DNA of 64,000 nt, taken from assembly GCF_008327685.1 (NCBI RefSeq), contig NZ_BDDE01000030.1:1-64000 (forward strand), in the 5' to 3' direction. The notes beneath the pieces were generated by a model that was given only the letters and a program-made list of their open reading frames with translations, was not told the DNA's origin and did no database searches. This document shows positions 46,850 through 55,409 of the stretch, in pieces (positions within the stretch are counted from its first letter, which is position 1; each line of letters opens with the position of its first letter). The stretch comes from Actinomadura sp. K4S16. GTDB lineage: Bacteria > Actinomycetota > Actinomycetes > Streptosporangiales > Streptosporangiaceae. The translations under genes and the position numbers were made by a program.

Positions 46850-47808
46850 GCAAACCCATTCTGGAACCGGCCGCGCAGGAGTTCGGCGAGGCGGCCGCCA
46901 AGCCGCCGCTGCTGTACGAGCGGGGTGTGGAGGGCGCCCGGAGGCTCCTGGACGAGGTCCAGGCCGGGCCGGTGGAGATGCCCGAGGTGGACGAGAAGTG
47001 GATCACGGCGCCGGCTGCGGCGGGTGACGTGCGGGTCCGCCTGGTGCGGCCGATCGGGGCGGCCGGTGCGCTGCCGGTCGTGCTGTACGTCCACGGCGGC
47101 GGGTGGGTGCTGGGCAACGCCGGCACCCATGACCGCCTGGTGCGCGAACTGGCCGTCGGGGCGGGCGCCGCGGTGGCGTTCGTGGAGTACGACCGCTCGC
47201 CCGAGGCCCGCTACCCCGTCGCGATCGAGCAGGCGTACGCCGCCGCGCAGTGGATCGGCGCCAACGGCGCGGCCGAGGGCCTGGACCCCTCCCGCATGGC
47301 GGTTGCGGGGGACTCGGTCGGGGGGAACATGGCGGCCGCGCTGGCCATCCTGGCCAAGCGCCGCGGCGACGTGTCCTTCGTGCACCAGTCGCTGTACTAC
47401 CCGGTCACCGACGCCGCGCAGGACACCGGCAGCTACCGCGAGTTCGCCGACGGCCCGCACCTGACCGCCAAGGCGATGGCGTGGTTCTGGGACGCCTACA
47501 CCACCAGTCCCGAAGAGCGCGCCGAGATCACCGCCTCGCCGCTGCGCGCCACCCTGGAGGACCTGGCCGGGCTCCCGCCCGCCTTCGTGATCGTGGACGA
47601 GAACGACGTGCTGCGCGACGAGGGCGAGGCCTACGCCCGCCGCCTCACCCAGGCCGGCGTGCCCACCACCAGCGTCCGCTACAACGGCACGCTCCACGAC
47701 TTCATGATGCTCAACCCCGTCCGCGACACCAACGCCGCACGGGCAGCGACCGCGCAAGCCATCGCGACCCTCAAGGCCGCGCTGCAGACCCGAAAGGAAG
47801 ACTCATGA
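46846..47808 (+). CDS. Alpha/beta hydrolase, hormone-sensitive-lipase (HSL) family
   Basis: A 320-residue esterase. YVHGGGWVLGNAG is the HGGGW oxyanion motif, VAGDSVGGNMAAAL the nucleophile elbow (GDSVGG), with Asp in VDENDVLRDEG and His in NGTLHDFMML completing the triad. GAAAGGAAG precedes the ATG, which overlaps the previous stop (ATGA). It would hydrolyse a short-chain ester produced or used in the operon. Confidence 0.89.
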   Translation: MSKPILEPAAQEFGEAAAKPPLLYERGVEGARRLLDEVQAGPVEMPEVDEKWITAPAAAGDVRVRLVRPIGAAGALPVVLYVHGGGWVLGNAGTHDRLVRELAVGAGAAVAFVEYDRSPEARYPVAIEQAYAAAQWIGANGAAEGLDPSRMAVAGDSVGGNMAAALAILAKRRGDVSFVHQSLYYPVTDAAQDTGSYREFADGPHLTAKAMAWFWDAYTTSPEERAEITASPLRATLEDLAGLPPAFVIVDENDVLRDEGEAYARRLTQAGVPTTSVRYNGTLHDFMMLNPVRDTNAARAATAQAIATLKAALQTRKEDS

Positions 47809-48527
47809 GCACCACCGAGAATCCCGTCGTCGTCCTCGTCCACGGAGCCTTCGCCGAGTCGGCCAGCTGGAACCGGGTGATCGAACGCCTGCACGGCCGC
47901 GGGCTGCGCGCCGTCGCCGCGGCGAACCCGCTGCGCGACCTGGCGGGCGACGCCGCCTACGTCCGGGACGTGATCCTGGGCCTCGACCGGCCGGTCGTCC
48001 TGGTCGGCCACTCCTACGCCGGCATGGTGATCAGCCAGGCGGCGGCCGGCGTCCCGGCCGTCCGCTCCCTGGTCTACGTCGGCGCCTTCACGCCCGACAC
48101 CGGCGAGAGCGCCCTGGCGCTGTCGGGCAAGTTCGCGGGCAGCACCCTGGGCGACGCGCTGGTGGCCTATCCGGTCGCGTCCGGGGGCAACGAGTTCCGG
48201 ATCGACGAGGAGAAGTACCACGGCCAGTTCTGCGCCGACCTGGACGCCGGCGAGGCCGCGCTGATGGCGGTGACCCAGCGCCCGGTGACCGAGCGTGCCC
48301 TGACCGACGGGCTGGGCGCGGCGGAGCCGGCCTGGCGCACCAAGCCGTCCTGGTTCGTCTTCGGGGGGAGCGACCGCAACATCCCCGCCGAGGCGATCCG
48401 GTTCATGGCCGACCGCGCCTCCTCGCGGGGGACCCGGGAGATCGCCGGCGCCTCGCACGCCGTCGCCGCCTCCCAGCCGGACGCCGTCGCCGCCTCCATC
48501 ATCGAGGCCGTCGACGCCGGGGAGTGA
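47805..48527 (+). CDS. Alpha/beta hydrolase
   Basis: A 240-residue hydrolase of the small EstC/salicylate-esterase-like type: VVLVHGAFAESASWNRVIER, nucleophile in VLVGHSYAGMVISQAA, Asp in FGGSDRNIPAEAI and His in IAGASHAVAASQP. It overlaps the preceding esterase gene by 4 bp and ends the operon. GAAAGGAAG precedes the start. Substrate unknown. Confidence 0.88.
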   Translation: MSTTENPVVVLVHGAFAESASWNRVIERLHGRGLRAVAAANPLRDLAGDAAYVRDVILGLDRPVVLVGHSYAGMVISQAAAGVPAVRSLVYVGAFTPDTGESALALSGKFAGSTLGDALVAYPVASGGNEFRIDEEKYHGQFCADLDAGEAALMAVTQRPVTERALTDGLGAAEPAWRTKPSWFVFGGSDRNIPAEAIRFMADRASSRGTREIAGASHAVAASQPDAVAASIIEAVDAGE

Positions 48528-48867
48528 GCGGAGCCGCGGCTGCGCCGCGCGGTGCCGGACGGCCCACGGCGCCGCGCGACGCCTCCACGGGCAGGAACCC
48601 GAGGGACGACGGCCGATCCACCACCGAAGGCTTGATCGCGACCTGACCGAGGCGTCTTCCGCCCGGACCGGCCGCACCCGTGAGTGACGCGCGTGCCCCG
48701 TACCGGGAGTGGCCCGACCAGGCACGGGCCCGGGGGATGGATCCCCACCAGGGACCCGCGCCAGGGCATGTCCCCGATGCGAGCGCGACACGGGCCCGGC
48801 CACAGTTTCTCTTGCCGGCGATGGCGTGTCGGCGAGGCGCATTCGCGGCAGTGCGAACGGAGGAGTC
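48528..48867. other. 340-bp intergenic region before the first LuxR-ATPase gene
   Basis: No gene is supported here. The left part is GC-rich with short dyads; the right part (48771-48830) is a leader block that is duplicated upstream of the second LuxR-ATPase gene and is listed separately. Confidence 0.5.
48771..48830 (+). repeat. Leader repeat, copy 1 (upstream of LuxR-ATPase 1)
   Basis: These 60 bases align without gaps to 51611-51670, with 47 identities including TCCCCGATGC at the start and CCCGGCCACAGT in the middle. Each copy ends 26-38 bases before the ribosome-binding site CGGAGGAG of a LuxR-ATPase gene. It is probably a duplicated promoter or regulator site. Confidence 0.75.
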
Positions 48868-51147
48868 ATGACGGTCGAGGGGACGATTCCGGAGCGGGGC
48901 GACCTTCCGTTGCGCGGCCGCGAGGCCGAGGCGGGGCTGCTGGGGGAGCGGCTCGCCGCGCTGGGCGCAAGAGAGGGCGGGGTGGTCGTGGTGGAGGGGC
49001 CCGCGGGTTCGGGGAGGTCGCGGCTGCTCGCGGAGACCCGTGCCCTGGCCGTCGCCGCGGGCCTGCCCTGCCTGCACGGGGCCGGGGTGCCCGGCGGCCT
49101 CCCGGTCCCCTTCGGCCCGCTGCTGGAGGCCCTGTCCGCCGGTCCGGAGCCGCTGCCGGACCCCCTCGCGCTCCCCGCCGTCGGCGCGGCGGACCTGCGG
49201 TCATGGACGCTGCGGGAGATCCGGGACAGGCTGGCGCGGAGTGCGGCTGAAAGGCCGCTGGTGGTCTGCCTCGACGACGTGCAGTGGTGCGATCCGGTGA
49301 CCCTGGAGGCGCTGGCGACGTTGCGGGTGAGCTTGATAGACCTCCCCCTCCTCTGGGTGCTCGCAGTGAGTCCAGGTCCCGGCGGCGCGGACGAGGCGTT
49401 CTCACTGCCGAGGCGTCCCGGAGAGGACTACCGGATCGTCCTCGGGCCGCTGTCCGACCACGATGTCAGGGCACTGGCGGCCGATCTGCTCCAAGCCGAG
49501 CCGGGCGACGACGTGATGCGCGTGGCGCGGCGTGCGCACGGCATACCGCAACTGGTCGCCGAACTGCTCCTCGGCATGCGGGAGGAGGGGCTCATCACGG
49601 TTCGGGCCGGTGTCGCCTCGACGGCCGCCGAGGCGATCCCGCGCCGGTTCCTCGACCTCGTCCGGCGCCGGTTCGACCAGCTGTCGCCGCCCGCCCGGCA
49701 CGGCCTGCAAGCGGCCTCCGTGTTCGGCCGGGCCTTCACCGCCGACGAACTGGCCGGGCTCACGGGGGCCTCGGCCGGCGAGACCGCAGCGGTGGCTGAC
49801 GAGGCGGTCGGCGCGGGACTCCTCACCCGAACGGGCACTCTCCTGGACTTCCGGCACGACCTGGTCCGGGAGGCGCTCTGGGAGGCCCTCCCTTCGGCGC
49901 TGCGCCGCTCCCTGAGGCGCCAGGCGGCGGAGGTTCGTCTCGCCCAGGGCGCCGGGGCGGCGGACACCGCCGTCCCGGCGCGGGCCGAGCTCGTGCCCGG
50001 GACCCCGGAGGCCTGCGGGCGCGCGCTGCTCCTCACCGCGTCGGGGCAGGTCGGGGCGGCATTGCGGGAGGCCGATGAGGGCGTACGCGGGGCCCGGCGG
50101 TTCGGGCACGCGGCCGCGGCCCTTCCGTGGTCGATGACTCGCGCGCGGGTCCTGCTCGACGCGGGCCGGCTCGCCGCCGCCCGTGCCGAGGCCGCCGCCG
50201 CCCTCGACTCCGCCGGAGACCCGGAGGCGGGCGACTTCGCCGACGCCACGGCCCGGTACGCGCTCGGCCGGGCGGCGGTGCATTTGGGGGACCGGGACGG
50301 CCTCCGCCGCTGCGCCGCCGACGGCGCGCGGATGATGGCCGCCGAGGCGCCGGCGGTGCGGCGCACCGGTGCATGGCTGGCCGCGCTGGCAGCCGACGCC
50401 CTCGGCGACACCGCCCGCGTCGCCGAGCTGGTCGAGTTCGCCTGGCAGGGGGCGGACGCCGCGGGCCCGGCGCCCGGCGCTCCGCCCGACCCGGCCGACC
50501 ATGTCGTGCTCGCGCGCCTCGCGCCGGCCGCCGGGCTGCCCGGCCTCGCGGCCGCCGCCGCGGACCGCGCCGCCGCACTCGACTCGGCAGGGCTCGACCC
50601 GGCGGTGCCCCTCCTGCGCGGCCTCGCCCTCCAGGCGCGCGGAATCGTCGACGACGACCCCGACCTGCTTCAGCACGCCGTCAAACTGCTCAAGGACGCC
50701 GAGCGCCCGCTGGTCCACGCGTCCGCGGCCGAGGACGCGGGACGCGCCCTCGGCGCGGACGGCGACCCCGCCGCGCCGGACTACCTGGACGCCGCCCTCG
50801 ACCTGTACGAGGAGTCGGGCGCCGCCCGCGACGCTGCCCGCGTGCGGAGGCGGCTGCGCCTGCTCGGCGTGCGCCGTCCGCCGCGCCTCCGAGAGGTCGG
50901 GGACGAGGCCCGATGGGGCCTGACCGCGGCGGAGGCGCGCGTGGCCCGGCTGGTGGCGCAGGGCGCGACCAACCGCCAGGTCGCCGAGCAGCTGTTCCTG
51001 TCGCGGCACACGGTGAACACCCACCTGCGGAGCATCTTCGCCAAATGGGGCATCCGCTCCCGCGTCGACCTCACCCGCCTCGTCCTGTCACACGAGGCAG
51101 GCGGCCCCGCCCCCAAAAGGCCGACCCAAAGGGCCTCGTCGACCTGA
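48868..51147 (+). CDS. LuxR-family regulator with N-terminal AAA/STAND ATPase domain (paralogue 1)
   Basis: A 759-residue large LuxR (LAL-type) regulator. The N-terminal LRGREAEAGLLGERL leads into an ATPase domain with Walker B LVVCLDDVQWCDP. The P-loop is EGPAGSGRSRLL (residues 43-54): the lysine of GxxGxGK is replaced by Arg. A long helical/TPR-like sensor region (about 380-680) follows, then the C-terminal LuxR helix-turn-helix LTAAEARVARLVAQGATNRQ through LSRHTVNTHLRSIFAKWGI. CGGAGGAG precedes the ATG. The Arg substitution suggests impaired or altered ATP hydrolysis. Targets are unknown; it may regulate adjacent genes. Confidence 0.86.
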   Translation: MTVEGTIPERGDLPLRGREAEAGLLGERLAALGAREGGVVVVEGPAGSGRSRLLAETRALAVAAGLPCLHGAGVPGGLPVPFGPLLEALSAGPEPLPDPLALPAVGAADLRSWTLREIRDRLARSAAERPLVVCLDDVQWCDPVTLEALATLRVSLIDLPLLWVLAVSPGPGGADEAFSLPRRPGEDYRIVLGPLSDHDVRALAADLLQAEPGDDVMRVARRAHGIPQLVAELLLGMREEGLITVRAGVASTAAEAIPRRFLDLVRRRFDQLSPPARHGLQAASVFGRAFTADELAGLTGASAGETAAVADEAVGAGLLTRTGTLLDFRHDLVREALWEALPSALRRSLRRQAAEVRLAQGAGAADTAVPARAELVPGTPEACGRALLLTASGQVGAALREADEGVRGARRFGHAAAALPWSMTRARVLLDAGRLAAARAEAAAALDSAGDPEAGDFADATARYALGRAAVHLGDRDGLRRCAADGARMMAAEAPAVRRTGAWLAALAADALGDTARVAELVEFAWQGADAAGPAPGAPPDPADHVVLARLAPAAGLPGLAAAAADRAAALDSAGLDPAVPLLRGLALQARGIVDDDPDLLQHAVKLLKDAERPLVHASAAEDAGRALGADGDPAAPDYLDAALDLYEESGAARDAARVRRRLRLLGVRRPPRLREVGDEARWGLTAAEARVARLVAQGATNRQVAEQLFLSRHTVNTHLRSIFAKWGIRSRVDLTRLVLSHEAGGPAPKRPTQRASST

Positions 51148-51220
51148 TCGGGCGCGAGCTGCTTGCGCCGATTGGGTGCCCGACGGGCGCGGGCGCTCGC
51201 GTACAGGCGCGCGGCGCCGT

Positions 51221-51429
51221 CGCCCGGTAGATGGCCGATCGCACCAGGGGGCGGAAGCTGACGCGCGCGCTGGCGACGAGCGCCTTGGCGACCTCTATGT
51301 CCGCCACGCCTAGGGCCGCGCTCGCCGCAGCCCCCGGGGTCACCGGTTGGGGCCGTGGCCCGGTAGCAGGAGGCCGCGCGCCGGCTCCGGGAGTGGGGGC
51401 AGTCGTGCGAACAGGCTTTGTTCGAGGCG
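51221..51429 (-). pseudogene. Decayed LuxR-ATPase fragment
   Basis: The 548-bp gap between the two LuxR-ATPase genes contains, on the minus strand, pieces of a third regulator in shifted frames. LEQSLFARLPPLPEPARGLL (about 51429-51364) matches the usual LEESFLRRLAALPEPTRRLL block of large LuxR ATPases; TAPTGDP follows in a second frame; ARVSFRPLVRSAIYRA (about 51268-51221) in a third frame matches the highly conserved ARVRFRHPLVRSAVYRA block. The order and spacing are those of an intact protein, so at least two frameshifts and loss of both ends are implied. Homology is by memory of the family. Confidence 0.66.
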
Positions 51430-51554
51430 GCTCCCGGGGCGTTCGCGCTGGTCAGCGCTAGTTCTTTGGTGATCGCCCTGTCTGGGCGGTAATTGGTGCT
51501 GGGTGGCGGCCCGGGCTCCGGGGTCATGGCTCCCGGGTGTGGTCCGCGCGCACT

Positions 51555-51593
51555 CCCTGGGGGACCCCCGGGTGCCCCGGGGGTCCCCCAGGG
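51555..51593 (+). repeat. Perfect 18-bp inverted repeat (hairpin)
   Basis: CCCTGGGGGACCCCCGGG (51555-51572) and its exact reverse complement (51576-51593) are separated by three bases, TGC. The arm is itself nearly palindromic, so cruciform forms are possible. It lies 18 bp before the second copy of the leader repeat and about 100 bp before the second LuxR-ATPase gene. A terminator for upstream transcription or an attenuator are both possible. Confidence 0.75.
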
Positions 51594-51610
51594 GTGCGGG
51601 CAAGGGACTC

Positions 51611-51670
51611 TCCCCGATGCGACCGCGAGGCGCTCCCGGCCACAGTGGATCGTGCCGGTGGTGGGGTGCC
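51611..51670 (+). repeat. Leader repeat, copy 2 (upstream of LuxR-ATPase 2)
   Basis: Gap-free counterpart of 48771-48830 (47 of 60 bases identical), located at the same position relative to the CGGAGGAG site of the paralogous gene. It shows that the gene duplication included the 5' control region. Confidence 0.75.
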
Positions 51671-51695
51671 GCCGGGAAGGCCGAACGGAGGAGCC

Positions 51696-52961
51696 ATGGC
51701 GGTCGAGCACGAGACGGGGCCGCTGCGGGGTCGCGAAGCCGAGGCCGCCGAACTGGCCGGATGGATCTCGCGGTCGCGCGACGGACGCGGAGGGGTCCTG
51801 CTGGTCGAGGGACACCCGGGAGCCGGTAAGAGCCGCCTCGCGGAGGAGGCCCGGACCTTCGCGGAGCACCTCGCGATCCGCGTTCTCAGGGGGACGGGGG
51901 AGCGGGAGCGGCAGAGCGTCCCGTTCAGCGCGCTGCTGGGGACGCTGGCGTCCGGTGGTCCCCCCCTCCCCGGCGCGGCCGACCTCCGGACGCTGTCCGA
52001 GTCGCCCGAGCACCGCTTCTGGCTGGTCCGGACGGTGCAGGACCGGTTGCGTCAGGCGGCGCTGGACGGGCCGCTCCTCGTCGTGATCGACGACCTTCAG
52101 TGGTGCGACGCCGGGACGCTCCTGGCGCTGCGCATCCTGCCGGCCCGGCTCCGCTCCCTCCCGATCCGCTGGCTGCTCGCCGTCCGCACCGGTTCCCCCG
52201 GCGCCGACGTGCGGGCGACGCTCGCCCGGCTCGCCGACGCGGGCGCCCGGACGATGCGTCTCGACCGGCTGCCGGAGGACGCGGTCGCCGAGATCGCCCG
52301 GGATCTGCTCTGCGCCGAACCGGGCCGCGACGTCCTCGACCTGCTCCGGCAGGCCGAGGGTTTGCCGGAGCTGGTGACCGGGACGGTCCGCGGACTCCTC
52401 CGCGAGGGCGCCGTGACCCGGACGGGCGCGGTCGCGCACCTGACCGGCCGGCGCTCCCCGGTCCCCTCCTACGGCTCCGCGGAACGCCTGCTGGGCCACC
52501 TGTCCCCGCCCGCCCAGGACGTGATCCGGCTCGCGTCGTCGCTCGGCCGCGACCTGGAGGCCCGCCAGCTCGCCGACCTCGCCGGGCGCACCCTCGCCGA
52601 GGTCGTGGCGGCCCTCCAGGAAGCCGTCGACGCCGGTCTCGTCCGTCCTACGGACCCCCTCACGTTCCGGCACGACCTCCTCCTGGGCGCTCTCGGCGGG
52701 ACGGCGCCGAAGACAGTTCCCGCGGCTGCATCCGAGAGGGCAGTCGAGGCGGGCCGAGTGCAGGGATGGGACGCGCTCACGCCCGCCGAGCGCCGGGTCG
52801 CCGCGCTCGTGGCGACGGGGGCGACCAACCGCCAGGCCGCCGAACGGCTCTTCCTGTCGCCCGCCACGGTCGGCACTCACGTCATGCACACGTTCCGCAA
52901 ACTCGGCGTGAACTCCCGCGTGGAATTGGCGCGCGCCTACCTGGAGCGCGACGCGGGCTGA
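51696..52961 (+). CDS. LuxR-family regulator with ATPase domain, sensor region deleted (paralogue 2)
   Basis: A 421-residue paralogue of the gene at 48868. The ATPase half is complete: LRGREAEAAELAGWI, Walker A VEGHPGAGKSRLAEEA (canonical Lys), Walker B LLVVIDDLQWCDAGTL. After LTFRHDLLLGALGG, where relatives continue with several hundred residues of helical repeats, this protein passes through a ~30-residue linker directly to the LuxR helix-turn-helix LTPAERRVAALVATGATNRQ to LSPATVGTHVMHTFRKLGVN. It therefore looks like an internally deleted but in-frame derivative. CGGAGGAG precedes the ATG. It may act independently of the lost ligand-sensing part or compete with paralogue 1. Confidence 0.84.
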   Translation: MAVEHETGPLRGREAEAAELAGWISRSRDGRGGVLLVEGHPGAGKSRLAEEARTFAEHLAIRVLRGTGERERQSVPFSALLGTLASGGPPLPGAADLRTLSESPEHRFWLVRTVQDRLRQAALDGPLLVVIDDLQWCDAGTLLALRILPARLRSLPIRWLLAVRTGSPGADVRATLARLADAGARTMRLDRLPEDAVAEIARDLLCAEPGRDVLDLLRQAEGLPELVTGTVRGLLREGAVTRTGAVAHLTGRRSPVPSYGSAERLLGHLSPPAQDVIRLASSLGRDLEARQLADLAGRTLAEVVAALQEAVDAGLVRPTDPLTFRHDLLLGALGGTAPKTVPAAASERAVEAGRVQGWDALTPAERRVAALVATGATNRQAAERLFLSPATVGTHVMHTFRKLGVNSRVELARAYLERDAG

Positions 52962-53210
52962 CCATTCCTGAAAGGAAGGCTGGAACCGTATCGGCGGTGC
53001 GCTTCCAGCCTTTCGGTGCTGCCTTGACAATTCTGCTGTGACAGCTCCTACTCGTGCTCTGAGCTGCACCTACGCGATCTCATGCATTTGTGTCATGCCC
53101 CATTCGACCCTAGACGAGATGGTGAGTGCATGAGGAGCGCAACCCACGGATACGGCCACTCGGAGAACGGCTTGACAGGCGGAATCGGACACTATCGTCG
53201 TGAGGTTGGA

Positions 53211-53882
53211 ATGAGCATTGCTCTTGAGGAACGAGACCGGGCGGACTCCCTCGACCAGGCCGCCGAGACGTTCACCGAGGTGCGTTCGCGCCTCTTCGGC
53301 ATCGCCTACCGGGTGCTCGCCGACCCGGCGGAGGCCGAGGACATCGTCCAGGAGACCTGGCTGCGCTGGCAGGGCTCCGACCGCGCGACGATCGTCAACC
53401 CGCCGGCGTTCCTGGCTTTGATCACGACCCGGCTGTCCATCAACACCGCGCGGTCCGCGCGGGTCCGCAGCGTGACCTCCCTGGGCTCCCTGCTGCCCGA
53501 ACTGGTCGACCCCGGCAACGATCCCGCCGTCGGGGCCGAGCGGGGCGAGGCGCTCGAACGCGCCCTGCTGGTGCTGCTGGAGAGGCTCACCCCGGCCCAG
53601 CGGGCGGCCTACGTCCTGCGCGAGGCCTTCGTCTACCCCTACGAGCGGATCGCGGAGATCATCCAGGTCAGCCCGGTCAACGTCCGCCAGCTGGTGAGCC
53701 GCGCGCGCAGGCACCTGGGCAGCGCCCGGCGGGAGCCGATCGACGTCGACGACTACCGGCGCTTCCTGGCGGTCTTCCTCGACGCCGCCCAGAGGGGCCA
53801 CATGACGGCACTGGAGAACCTCCTCGCCGAGGACGTCGTCGGCTCCCCGGCGGACGACCGCGTCAGCGGCCGGGCGGCGTGA
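53211..53882 (+). CDS. ECF-type sigma factor, SigJ-like, short C-terminus
   Basis: A 223-residue sigma factor. Region 2 is RLFGIAYRVLADPAEAEDIV with QETWLRWQG; region 4 is AAYVLREAFVYPYERIAEII with VSPVNVRQLVSRARRHL. SigJ-like factors usually continue with a ~100-residue SnoaL-like domain; here only its first helix (YRRFLAVFLDAAQRGHMTAL) and a little more remain before a stop, so the regulatory domain is truncated. Start 53211 has GAGGTTGGA upstream. TTGACA (53172-53177) and TATCGT (53193-53198) are a possible promoter with a short 15-bp spacer; CGTC (53196-53199) may instead be an ECF -10. It lies just before the V-type ATPase operon. Confidence 0.83.
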   Translation: MSIALEERDRADSLDQAAETFTEVRSRLFGIAYRVLADPAEAEDIVQETWLRWQGSDRATIVNPPAFLALITTRLSINTARSARVRSVTSLGSLLPELVDPGNDPAVGAERGEALERALLVLLERLTPAQRAAYVLREAFVYPYERIAEIIQVSPVNVRQLVSRARRHLGSARREPIDVDDYRRFLAVFLDAAQRGHMTALENLLAEDVVGSPADDRVSGRAA

Positions 53883-54054
53883 TCGCCCGGGCACGCCTCA
53901 CCATTGATCGCCGAGTGTGATCTCCTGCTCGCTGTTTGTGTCGCCGCGTGAAGGGGATCTTCGTGCTGCGGAGGGAGTCATCCGGCCGCGGCGGCGTGCG
54001 GCGCGTTCAAGGCCGGCGGGGAGACCGAGCAGACGAGTCCAGGGGGAGGCGCGG

Positions 54055-54489
54055 GTGCCGGCACTCCACGACCTTCTGCAGCGGTTCCGTCCGGCGGGAG
54101 CGCCGGGCCCGGCGGCGGCCGCCCCGGCGGAGCGCCGGCCCGTGGAGGACGAGCTGGAACCGGTCTTCGCCCGGTTGGCGGAAGCCGAGGAGGACCGGAG
54201 GCGCGTCGTCGCGGCGGCGCACGACCGGGCGCGGGACCTCACCGAGGCGGCCCGCGAGGAGGCGGCCGGCCTGGTGGAGCGGGCGCGCGCCGCGGCCGCC
54301 GGCGTCCGGGCCTCGGCCGCGGCCGAGGCGCTGCGGGCCGCCGAGGAGGAGGGAGAGGCCCTGCGGGCCGCCGCGGAGGACGAGGCCCGACGGGTCCGGG
54401 AGGCCGCGGCGACCCGGCTGGACGGCCTGGTGGCCCGCGCCATGGGGTTCGTCGGCGGCCTCCTGGACGAGACGAGGGCGGCGCCATGA
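54055..54489 (+). CDS. V/A-type ATPase peripheral-stalk subunit G/H-like
   Basis: A 144-residue mostly helical, Ala/Glu/Arg-rich protein with a long coiled coil (DELEPVFARLAEAEEDRRRV to ARRVREAAATRLDGLV) typical of the G/H (AhaH) stalk subunit that pairs with subunit E. The C-terminal MGFVGGLLDE fits the family end. GTG 54055 has AGGGGGAGG upstream; longer in-frame starts give a basic non-homologous stretch. It is the first gene of the nine-gene ATPase operon and overlaps the next by 4 bp. Identification rests on composition plus position. Confidence 0.72.
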   Translation: MPALHDLLQRFRPAGAPGPAAAAPAERRPVEDELEPVFARLAEAEEDRRRVVAAAHDRARDLTEAAREEAAGLVERARAAAAGVRASAAAEALRAAEEEGEALRAAAEDEARRVREAAATRLDGLVARAMGFVGGLLDETRAAP

Positions 54490-55409
54490 CCGCGGGCTTC
54501 GTCGCCGGCCAGGTCCGCGCCCGGGCGCTCGCGCGGAACGTGCTCGGCCCGGGCCGGGGCAGAGCGCTCGCGCAGGCGGGCTCTCTGGCCGAGGCGCTGG
54601 CGGGCCTGGCCGCGACGCCCTACGGGAAGCGGCTTCCGGCGGCGCCCGGGCTGGACGCGGCGCAGCACGCGGTCGCCGGCTCGCTGCTCTGGCATCTGCG
54701 CGTCCTGGCGGGCTGGCTTCCGCCCCGGGCCGTGGCCGCCATGCGGGCCATGGCCGGATGGTTCGAGGTCGCGAACGTCGACGGCCTGCTCCAGCGACTG
54801 GAGGACCGGCCCGCCGAGGAACCGTACGCGCTCGGGGCGCTCGCCACCGCGTGGCCGCACCTGGCGGACGCGCCGGACGCGGGGGCGGTGCGCGAACGCC
54901 TCGCCGCCTCGCCGTGGGGCGATCCCGGGTCGGCCGACCCGTACGACGTCCGGCTGTTCCTCAGGCTGTCGTGGGCCTCGCGCGTCTCCGGCCTCGGGGC
55001 GCGCGCCGGCGCCTGGGCGGCGGGGGCGGCGGCCGTGCTCGTCGCCGGCGAGCGGTTCGGCGACGGCCGCGAGCTCCCCGAGAACGCCTCCGGACGGGCG
55101 GCGCGGCTGCTCGGCCGGGCGGCGCTGGAGGCGCCCACCCTGCCCGCCATGGCCGACCGCCTGGGCCGGAACGCCCGCCGGCCCCTTGAGGGCGTCGACG
55201 ACGCGGCGGACCTCTGGCGGGCCGAGATCCGCTGCTGGCGGCGGCTGGAGCGGGACGGCGAGGCGATGCTGCGCAGCTCCGCGTTCGGCATGGAGCCGGT
55301 CGTCGGGGCGGTGGCCGTGATGGCCGCCGACGTCCGGCGGGTCCGCGCCGCGCTGGAGGCGGCGGCGCTCGGCGGCGGATCGGCGGAGGCCTACGATGAG
55401 GTGGCCTGA
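54486..55409 (+). CDS. V/A-type ATPase subunit C (d-like)
   Basis: A 307-residue, all-helical protein in the position of the central-socket subunit C/d, which connects rotor shaft D-F to the proteolipid ring. VAGQVRARALARNVLGPGRG, AEALAGLAATPYGKRL and WFEVANVDGLLQRLE (family: ..EN(V/L)..) fit the V-type C/d fold, and DLWRAEIRCWRRLERD lies near the end. It overlaps the genes on both sides (4 bp upstream, 14 bp downstream). Sequence similarity is weak by eye, so confidence comes largely from operon position. Confidence 0.72.
   Translation: MTAGFVAGQVRARALARNVLGPGRGRALAQAGSLAEALAGLAATPYGKRLPAAPGLDAAQHAVAGSLLWHLRVLAGWLPPRAVAAMRAMAGWFEVANVDGLLQRLEDRPAEEPYALGALATAWPHLADAPDAGAVRERLAASPWGDPGSADPYDVRLFLRLSWASRVSGLGARAGAWAAGAAAVLVAGERFGDGRELPENASGRAARLLGRAALEAPTLPAMADRLGRNARRPLEGVDDAADLWRAEIRCWRRLERDGEAMLRSSAFGMEPVVGAVAVMAADVRRVRAALEAAALGGGSAEAYDEVA

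Noticed and set aside
53037..53043. TGTGACA (minus-strand TGTCACA) near the second ECF gene as a fifth member of the ECF regulon
   Set aside because: No TGTC/CGTC lies 16 bp downstream on the minus strand and no gene follows in that direction at a sensible distance.
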